From: Leptoclinus maculatus
Taxonomy: Eukaryota; Chordata; Actinopteri; Perciformes; Stichaeidae
DNA: 64,000 nt
Assembly (NCBI GenBank): GCA_032191485.1
Contig: JAVDOI010000001.1
Coordinates: 37,801,885-37,865,884 of the forward strand
Direction: 5' to 3'
How positions within the stretch are numbered: position 1 is the stretch's first letter; each line of letters starts with the position of its first letter. This document shows positions 48,501-64,000 of the stretch, one piece after another. The translations under genes were made by a program, and so were the position numbers. The notes under the pieces were generated by a model. That model was not told the DNA's origin. It ran no database searches and was given only the letters and a program-made list of their open reading frames with translations.

Positions 48501-50755
48501 GGGTTTAGTTCTGGAAGCTCTTTAGTGGCCGGCCTCTTCGTAAAGATGTGGACACCTATCTATGAACAAACACAAAGAAAGATGGGTGATCACTTTAGCT
48601 CCACCACAAAACATGAGAACATTATAAAATGAAGGAGAAAGCATGCAGAATATAAGATACTCAACAACCCACAGTGACACAAGAAAAGACCGTCTATCTA
48701 CTTTTTCTATTCAAGCCACACATGAGTGGAGCTCAATACAAACTTATAATAGGAAACTGAAGAATTGGAGAACATCGTTCCATGCTTTTAACTTTATATA
48801 ATTATGCTTATTTGCTGTGGTTTTATGTGAATATTTTCTGGTTTAAAATGTGACCCGCACTAATAATCTTGAGAGCAGAGTTAGATGTTTGAGATCATTT
48901 AAGGTCCCGGTAACCTACCGTGGGATCCTTCCGCAAGGCCCAGTCTGCACACTTCCACACAAGGTCCAGACTGGAGCAGGAGCAGAGAAAGTCCACAATG
49001 TACTCGTAGAGGTCAGACCTCGTGGAGTCCTGCAGATCCCCATCTGCCACTCGAATCCACAGCTGTGGGAGAAAATACAGAGAGAATGTGTTAAATACCT
49101 AAAACATTGGTGTTGGTGCTGATTCTTGGGTGAGGCGTACATACCTGAAGTGCTGCTGAATCCTGACCGTTAGAACGATAGAGCAGTCCAAGTGCAAAAT
49201 ATCTATGAGGGTGAAAAAGACTGAATGAAGCAAAACCTCTCCCTCGTCCCTGTAGGAAATGAACTGATTCCCAGAGTGCTAAATACTAGCTGTGAGCACA
49301 TGACACCATCACACTGAGAGAACCAATTTACCCTACATTTACTAAATGTGTGGATGCTGTCTCAGATGAACTGTATTTGTGTGTCCATTCCAATAATAGC
49401 CCGTCTATAGAATGTGAAAGCTCTTGAAACTAGGAAATGTCTGTGTTAAAATGCAGTGATTTTCATAACGTGATTAATTATATCAACTTATTCTTAAAAG
49501 GCTCAACTCAAAACCAAAAAGGAAAGTATACACACTTTTGATATTTCTCCAGCCATGGGACGCTGTCTGCTAGAAGGCAGGCGTTGTCTGAAGCTAGCAG
49601 GTCTAGAAGGCTGTCGTGATCCTGTTCGGCATACAGCTTTAACAGTGCAGTGTCCACGTCCTCTCTACAGCCATTGGCCACCTCCGTGCTTCGTACCTGT
49701 GTGCATGAATAACAAAAGAATTATGCAATACATGTGGAGTATTAGTGATCTTCCTCCAAAACGTGGAAATAAATCATTTTCTTTTACTCCATGTACCTCT
49801 CCCAAATAAGTGATGAGGAATTTCTTGCATCGCAGCACTGTTTCCTGGTCGCCCTGTGCCAGGTGGTTGAGATCTGCAAACTCGTGGAGGGGAGGGTGGC
49901 AGCGCGTGAATGAGGAGGAAGCTGGCAGCAGCAGTGGGTAGAGAGAGATCAACTCCCGCACATCCAGCTGACCCTTCCTGCAAATAGAAAAAAATAAATA
50001 ACTAGTGAGGAAAGCAACCAAGAACCAAAAACTAGAGGAAGAAGAAAGCAGTGTTAGAACACACACCTGATAGCTGCACAATCTTCATTTTTTTCTAATA
50101 TTAATAATTAAAAAAATGCAATGTGTATTAGTGTGGCAGAAAAGTACACATTGATTGATAGAAGATTAAAATAATTTTTTTGAATTGCAGATTCACACCA
50201 AAAATAAAAACAAGTGTACTGCACAAATACACACTATTTTAATATTAATGAATACACTTGTTTTATGGACGAGGTAACATGTTACTGTCACAGACCGTTA
50301 AATCACACGTCAACACAGAGCAGTTGAAACAGCTTTAACAACCAAAGTAACTCTTACCTGAAGTGTTCTTTTGCTTCTAGAAACTGAAGTTGGCCAAACT
50401 GTATGAAACCTGCCTGCTGCAGGATTCTTTTGTGCAAAATCTGTATGTGCAGAACGAGAACGTTTGTGAGACAATCGGGATTTTTAAGTTGAGAAAAATA
50501 CTGTCAATGATGTAATAGTTTACATTAAAGTAAAGTTATCATATTATCACCGATTGTGATTATGTTACACCGTTTGTTTTGTTTGGTTAAATCTTTGCAC
50601 TATTGTTCAGTTAATTCATTTTAATATTATTATATTTCAGTGTATATATTGTGAATTTTTATTTTCAATAATTTTTACTGTTATTTTGATTGCTTTACCT
50701 GTACCATAAATGCTGCCGTAGCAGAAAAGAATGTCCCCTTGCAGGATTAATAAAG

Positions 50756-50786
<31 letters not shown>

Positions 50787-53230
50787 CTATCTATCTATCT
50801 ATGATCGATGATTCACACGGAACACCTTCTAACACCATGTTTGTTACCTGGAACTTGTCTTTGGGAATATTCTGCTGTGCTCCCTCTGTGAGGACGAGCG
50901 CCTCCTCCACTCTGTGGCTGGCCAGTAAGTCCTGGATCTGTCTCTCCAGGGGCAGCGGCACCAGGACATACACTGCCTTAGTGGAGGCCAGAATGACCTT
51001 TCCTAAAAACATACAACACTCACAGGTCAGGACTTCGACACTCTCAAAACAGCCACAAATATGGGATATCCCAACCAACAGACTCAGTTTATTCTTAATC
51101 CTGTGACTGTTAAATCGTCTTCAGCTCTGGGGAGAGACAGCTTCATGTGTAGCGCTTCACTTGCTGATCAGTTGTTGAACTGAAAGAGTCTCTGGAACAG
51201 GAAGAGGTTGCTCGTGCTCCAGATTCCATTGAAACATTGAAACTGTTTTCCAATTTTCACAGATCTGTGAGCAACAAGGAAGCACTTGACAGATAAAGAC
51301 TGGGGTTGTAATAGTTTGAGATTTTCACAGTACGATAAGTATCTCAGAACATACCTTGGTTAAAAGAATAGCGAGTGTAGCAACAATAGCAACTATAATG
51401 TGTTATATAACAAAAACATGTCAGTTTACATGTTAGCAGCACTATATTATTTAAATTAACTACTAAAAAAAAAAAATCAGCTGTGAGCTTTAAAAGCTGA
51501 CAATTTACATTTACTGTACGACAGCTCAGCCAGACTTCTTCTGTCTGTACATTAAACTCACACACACACACACACTTTCTTGTCATGTCAGTTATTTTCA
51601 ATACCGTATAGACAAGCAAATGTACACTGTATGACAACCCTGAATTTTAATACTACAATCCTATGAAGACACGATTTCACTCTGTTTTCTATAGTCTGTA
51701 TGGGACGGACAAATCAAAGTGGAACTAAAGTCTGTTTACAGGTCTTGTGAAGTACTACTGCACACGAGGGAGCTGTTATTTTTAACTGACACTTGTAAGT
51801 CCGACAGTGTTAGTGAAATGCTAAATCGGTGTAGTATTCTTTTAAACCCAGGTATTTAAAACAATTGGATAAATGGCAACATGGTTGGTACATGTTAACG
51901 AGTACACCTGCAGGAGGCAGTATCTAATGCATAATAAACATAATGCTACGGTCAGGTGAAACTTCATACATCACCTTCTTATTACATCATTTCAAACAAG
52001 TGGATTATTAAGGGAGCTTGTTGACCTTTTTTGAGCATTAAATGTGTTACAACCTAAATGAATAATGGCAAAATGCGAGATCATCAATCAGATAATCACT
52101 CCTTCAGATTTCTTTTGATCAATATTTGTTTCATTAGATGACATAGGTTGAAAATCCTTGAAGAGCAATATGTAAAGATACCTTCAAAGTCTTGCAGAAT
52201 GTGTCCATCCCTGAATGAAAGGGTTTGTTTTAGCTGTTGGTCCAACATGCTGTGGATGGTGATGAAGCTTTCATCCAAAGCGACCACGTACGGGAAACAC
52301 ACAGCGGCACCGATCACGCTCTCTGACCAGTTGACTGGAGCTCGCTGCGATACGCCTTCTGCATTGGCAAACATTCCTGGGGAGGGAAGTGGAGAGACAA
52401 TTTGAAATAGATGGAAGATAAACAAGCATCCGTCATGAAACACTCTCTAAAGTCAAGAAGTACTCCTAACGTTAGTTGAACAAATTCAGTGCTTTTTAAT
52501 TCCTGCAGATACCCTGGTTTTGTCCCGACTTACCCAGACCACCAGGTGCTGCTAGGAGGAACTCCTCCCTGCCGATCCTCTTCACAATGGGTCTCCTCCC
52601 TTCACTGTTGTAAGGGAAGAGGTCCTGGGAGGCTCCTGTGTTGTAGTTCAGAATCATGTACTGTGTGGCGAGGGCCAGGCACAAGAAGTAACCGTCAACG
52701 CTGACGGCACAGGGCTGCTCAGGAGTGGACACCTCTTTGACCAGCTGCACTCTGTCCTCGTACACCATGTAAATCTGCACCGTGCGGCGCTTGGAGGAGA
52801 GCACACCCATTTCCACACAGAACGGGTCACCGTTCACAGGGTTCTCGTTAATGCAGAACGCCGTCACACCTCTGATCTTGGCTCCGCCTCCCGCCGCCGA
52901 GGGCACGGTCTCCAGTGTCACCATGTCGACCAGGAAGACTATTGCATCACAGAGCACGATCAGACGCTCCAAAGCAGAGGCGGCGCGCAGCTCAGCAACT
53001 GGTTTCTTGAGGCCCAGGTATTTGTGCAGCAGCTTCTGAGCCGAGTAACTCAGCTTCCCTTTGGAGGAAGTGACCTCGTCCAGCAGGAAGTGGTGGATGA
53101 AGCAGTCGTTGGTGCCCATGTACAAGTGTTTTCCACAGCATTCAATGCACTCGATGTTGATGCGAGCCTTGTCGCCCATGAGGAGATCTCGCTCCACAGC
53201 GGGGACTAGCTCAAAAGCCTTCACACTCAT
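45569..53230 (-). CDS. tgfbrap1: TGF-beta receptor-associated protein 1 (CORVET subunit, VPS3 orthologue; 12 coding exons)
   Basis: Coding exons are 53230-52534, 52376-52182, 51002-50848, 50440-50358, 49977-49797, 49696-49536, 49202-49145, 49062-48919, 48559-48416, 47646-47487, 47148-46685 and 45757-45569. The total is 2631 nt, 876 aa (human 860). It is the Rab5-binding subunit of the CORVET endosomal tether and was first described as a TGF-beta receptor-associated, SMAD4-chaperoning protein. An N-terminal CNH beta-propeller occupies roughly residues 20-300 (MSVKAFELVPAVERDLLMGD, CVEMGVLSSKRRTVQIYMVY). Helical clathrin-like repeats follow. The C-terminal zinc-binding segment has CHLC...HTHC. 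The start was chosen because it aligns with human MSIKAFTLV; earlier in-frame ATGs exist. A Gly/Ala-rich insertion (GDPPGKAQAAAGRGG) in exon 11 makes it longer than human. Introns are GT-AG. Confidence 0.96.
46100..46400 (+). repeat. teleost interspersed repeat (second family) in tgfbrap1 last intron
   Basis: Contains AATCAATTCATTAGCAAACT, GGGAAGCTGGAACAGCAAATG and AATAGTTGCAGATCAAC, matching in diverged form the copies in the efnb2 introns. Confidence 0.55.
50530..50803 (+). repeat. retroposon tail ending in TAAC/TATC microsatellite
   Basis: CCCCTTGCAGGATTAATAAAG is followed by seven or so TAAC units and then TATC units. Many fish LINE and SINE copies end this way. It lies in the tgfbrap1 intron between exons 4 and 5. 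Confidence 0.7.
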
Positions 53231-56200
53231 CTCAGCCAAGGCATCTACACTAGAGGATGCAAAACAGACAGGCATCAACGAAACTGCACAAAAATGAAAT
53301 GATCACATTGACAGTATGCTGCAAAATATTCTTGTGAAGTCACTGGCAATATAACTATGGGCGTGTCCCTCATTCACAGCAGACTCTGGATGTATTCCGC
53401 TTTGTGTGAAAGCACAAGTGTGTGAATTAGTGTGAATTAAAAATCCCGAACATTCTTTATATCTTAATGTTTTGAATTGGAGCTCTGGGAAATGGTAGCA
53501 AACATTTCTCACACAATTTTATGACATTTCATAGATCAAACAATTAATTGATTAATAAAATGACAAGCAGCGTAAGCAGCTTTCTATATCACCTCAACAG
53601 CAGACAGAACAGGTTTGTTCTCAGTTAAGATTTGGCATTGAGCCTTTGGCTGTGGAATGATGACTGTAGATTACAATACGACGTTAAGTATTAGGCATAT
53701 GATTAAGCTAAGGGTTGTTTACAATGAACGTATGAAAGTGTTGTGTGTTTAATAAGTTAGTCTCATACGTTCTGACACATATGGATATATTCTGTATTGC
53801 TTTCCTTTTGTTTTCTTCTTTCTTGGCCTGTAATACAAGTAGAGTCATGTACACACGTATGGGCTGGGCACTCTGAGGTTGGTGATACGATTATGGAAAT
53901 ACTACTTATGGCCTAGCCCCCATAGTCATATGTATAGTTGACAATATTAAAATGAATGAAGTGTTTCTTTTCTTAGTCATAAATGTTAAGGTTATCTTCA
54001 AAGTCTGCCCTGTTGTGGTAACTTAGCTCCTTCCCTACTAGTGTATAATGTTAGCTAGTTCACATCCTTACCAGAAACCTGAGTAATGTCGTAAAGATAA
54101 GTCAGTCCGATTTCCTAAACAGTATTCATGTTGACACAAGCTTGGGTTTATTTTAAACAGTTCTGGAAAACATTAGCTGACATATTCTCTCATGTTGCTT
54201 CAGTGGTGACAGCTAAAGACGTTAACGCTAGCTAGCTAAAGGCTAACACCAGTAGTTAGCTAAACACAGTGCACTGGTTAACACCGGCTGTCTGGTGGAA
54301 GAATAATTTGTTCGCAGGTTAAGGTATATTAAGCATGCAAGGAAGTCGAGGTCCGATTTAAACTGACTGACTCGGTAGCTTCTGGGCCAGCTAGCTAGGC
54401 TAACCTTAGCTTAAAGAGACCAGTGATGCCGATGCTAGCAAGCTAATCAACACTAAGCTGGATCTCCAACGTGGTTAAAGAAAGTGGTCATTGGTCGTGT
54501 AATCACCTAGTTTCCAACCGGCCTCCTCTCCCTTGAGATGATGCTCTGTCAAAGACTCTGCGCACCAACTCACTCCCTAGTTTATCTTGGAGCTGTTGGC
54601 GCAAGCATACCTACCGCTGCACACAGCGCTCAGGACGGCAGGCCGGATCACCGCAAACAGGCGAGCCTCAGCGCTATAAACACAGCCGCCACGACGTATA
54701 TTTACTTGGAAGCATTAATATAGCCATGGTGCTCGGGTCGACACCAGACAAATACAGCTTGAATGGTAGCTTTAGGTCTTCCTCGTCCAGTATAAAACGC
54801 CGCCCATTTGCACTAAACTCCTGCTGGTTGCAGGTGATACGGGGGGGCGTTCAAGACCGTCTTAGTGAGGAGCAAAGTTGTTAGGTTTCTCAACACATTT
54901 CAAACTGACCTCATATATTTCCACCCCCAAAAATTAAACAATAATAAATAAATATGTTTTCAACATTATCATCCTTAAATGTGAGTACAAATGCTCACTA
55001 GTTTGTTCACTCATACACATGTTGTGGAGGGTGCCAAAGATGTATGTGTGTTGCAAAAGCAAGTGCTGAGGCCAGACATGAACATTTTCACAATATTTCC
55101 TAATAGACCTATTTTGATAAGTCAAGTGTGTTAAATAACATTATTGATTGCATTGCACAAGGGAGGTCCTGGTATTGTACATACTAGCTCACTGGAATAG
55201 CTCACTCGGATACTTAATGGGGAAAAAACAGCATTGATATTATTCCACCTGTAGTTTCAATGCTATGACAAGTCAAATGCCTGTTTTGAAAAGTCTGTTG
55301 ACATGAATTTGTTGTATTGTGATATCTGTCTTTACCGTACAAAGTTACTGATATATCAGCTTTATAATCACTATTATTATTATATTGGAAATACATTGCT
55401 GTTATTGTTAAGTGCTTACTCAATGTAGTATTATAGATTAAGCTACTAGGCGGTATATAAAGTGGTTGAAACATTAAAGCCATGTACAATGCATCACTAA
55501 TTATAATCACTGATATAAATATTATTCTGAAACAGGCTAATTTGCATAATGAGTTATTTAGGTACATTTTGGTGCAAATACTTCCGTTACTTCTGATTTT
55601 GAATGCAGGACTTTCACGTGTCAGAGTATTTCTACACTGTGGTAAAGTGTAAACTAATGACCATGTAAATGCTTAATACTACTACTTCAACGCCTTACTT
55701 ACTTATGACTCTCAGGGAACATGTTTTTAGTGAGTTGCTGCCCTTTTCAGGACAAATAGAGTGTTGTTCTGTGCAGTATAATTAGATATAGTGGGTTTTA
55801 TTTTACGTTTTGAGAACTGCAAAAAAAACAAAAAACTGTTACTGACGGTGAAAGTTCAAACTGTCTCTGAACGCAACACGGCCGCTTTTCACCCAAGATG
55901 CACCTGTCCAACCGAACTGTATAAGAAAAGCCATTTTGTTGTGCTAGCTAGCTAGCGTTATGTCGGTAAAGAAAGCCACCTTTAATATGGGTCTGTTATA
56001 TCAATGCTAACTATGTCGCTTTTACGTGCGTGTATGCTGTCGCAAAATGCAATAGTTGAACTCGTTGGAATCTGTAAGTAGTCGAGGCGGGCATGGACTA
56101 GCCTAAAAGAGCTAAAGCTAAAGTGTTGTGTTGAAGACGAGAGCTAAAGTGTGCTGCAGTTTCAGATGACACACTGTTAGCTAGCTATCTGTTTACTGAG

Positions 56201-56433
56201 TTTACGGTAGTTATGTTTTCTGATTGATTAACCCAACGTTAGTCAGTGTTTGTTTGTACACGAGTATTAAATATACTGCGACTGCCTGTGCTGTCCACCC
56301 AAAGACAACCGGTTCAACAAAGAGTCTGTGTCGCTGCCAGTAAATAAACAGGCGACTGAACAATCTAACGTGAACAGTAACTTAGCAAAATCACTTGGAG
56401 CATACGGCGTTAAACCAAAGCGCTAATCTGATA
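53231..56433. other. divergent tgfbrap1/cul4a intergenic and 5' UTR region
   Basis: The two genes point away from each other. A noncoding first tgfbrap1 exon probably lies near 54612-54720, with possible minus-strand donors around 54611, and the cul4a leader is at roughly 55900-56430. The segment contains scattered GCTAGCTAGC motifs (54230, 55945). No coding exon is seen. Confidence 0.45.
55440..55690 (+). repeat. teleost interspersed repeat, copy 5
   Basis: Sense copy with AATGCAGGACTTTCACGTG and GAGTATTTCTACACTGTGG. The 3' end is truncated compared with the copy at 19.3 kb. Confidence 0.65.
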
Positions 56434-63315
<6,882 letters not shown>

Positions 63316-64000
63316 AGGGACTCCACTGTTACTGCCGTGCTTTCCTCAAAGCAAGCATACAGCTGGCCACCTCCTAAAACAGCATTACAGCCCTTCAGCC
63401 ACCTGACTCTCCTCTGGTGCCCGTCTTTCCCTCCATCCACAATCCTGGACGCAGCGTCCAGATCCCACAGAGCTCCAGAGAGACGAGAGAGACTTGGCTG
63501 TACTGTTTCCACTCTGCGTTATCTTTAGTGGGTGGCCCAGGGTTGGTGATGGACTTACAAAACTGCTAATGCAAAACTCAAATGAAAATAACTAGCACTT
63601 TCATCTGTTTGTTTTTGTTTAGTTTTTTTTTTTCTCCTCCCTGGGATTTGGATTTTTTTTTTCTTCTCCACCACGTCGTTCTAAAATCACTTATTTTCTA
63701 CCATAGTTGGTTTGTCTTTGAGTTTTAAGAATTTTTTTTGTTTTGTTTTGTTCAAGGCGTTCACTTTATGAATGGTTGCATAAACTGCTGAGTGTGACCC
63801 TCATTGGTTGGTTGCTTGATTTGGCAGAGAAGCGGCTGCAGAAGAAGAGACTTGAGAAGGATGCAGTGGGTCGGAGGGGAGGGTTCATCGCTTGTAACAC
63901 AGAAGCTAAACGACTGGCCGGCAGAGCCAATTGGGTATTTCTTTGGGTATCTTATATGTTTTGACCAAAATGTCCAAATGTCATGTGCTGACGGTTTTTT
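63316..64000 (+). other. cul4a: cul4a 3' UTR, incomplete
   Basis: This follows the cul4a stop codon and contains T-rich tracts (63624-63665, 63730-63750). No AATAAA or ATTAAA signal is seen before the window ends, so the transcript probably continues to the right. Confidence 0.6.

Noticed and set aside
50755..50803. Short tandem repeats considered as a CRISPR-like array
   Set aside because: They are 4-bp TAAC/TATC microsatellite units at a retroposon tail; there are no spacers and the genome is eukaryotic.

Overview
The window is vertebrate nuclear DNA, almost certainly from a teleost fish and probably a percomorph. The genes are intron-rich with GT-AG splice sites, the encoded proteins are clear orthologues of human ones, the intergenic DNA is AT-rich, and there are many dinucleotide microsatellites and short repeats of kinds common in fish genomes. 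All exon coordinates were read by hand from splice sites and reading frame. For each multi-exon gene the exon lengths sum to an intact frame of the expected size.

Layout, left to right. 0.36-1.21 kb: a complete miR-17-92 microRNA cluster on the minus strand, in the order miR-17, 18a, 19a, 20a, 19b, 92a. Its probable CpG/E2F promoter region lies at 1.56-2.95 kb. 3-10.2 kb: no convincing gene; it holds interspersed repeats, one nested in another, and possibly the efnb2 3' UTR. 10.2-16.5 kb (minus): an ephrin-B2-type gene with five coding exons and a possible intronic enhancer. 18.0-20.5 kb (minus): a TATA/AP-1 promoter, a 33-nt candidate exon and tandem poly(A) signals suggest a small unidentified transcription unit. 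20.5-29.9 kb: repeat-rich and gene-free. 30.0-31.8 kb (plus): a two-coding-exon chemoattractant-type GPCR. 33.5-36.9 kb (minus): CENP-Q. 38.7-41.2 kb (minus): mitochondrial ribosomal protein L16. 42.4-53.2 kb (minus): TGFBRAP1, with a long 3' UTR. 56.4-63.3 kb (plus): cullin-4A with 20 coding exons; its 3' UTR appears to run past the window end.

The genes are mostly unrelated housekeeping or developmental genes, not a functional cluster. The linkage of miR-17-92, EFNB2 and CUL4A matches human 13q31-q34. CENPQ, MRPL16 and TGFBRAP1 are on other human chromosomes. The most notable sequence-level finding is a textbook minor-class (U12-type) AT-AC intron in cul4a. Others are a cul4a intron that is about three quarters pure GT repeat, an occupied/empty-site pair of one repeat family, and the orphan transcription unit near 20 kb. 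I found no prokaryote-like system, CRISPR array or viral gene.
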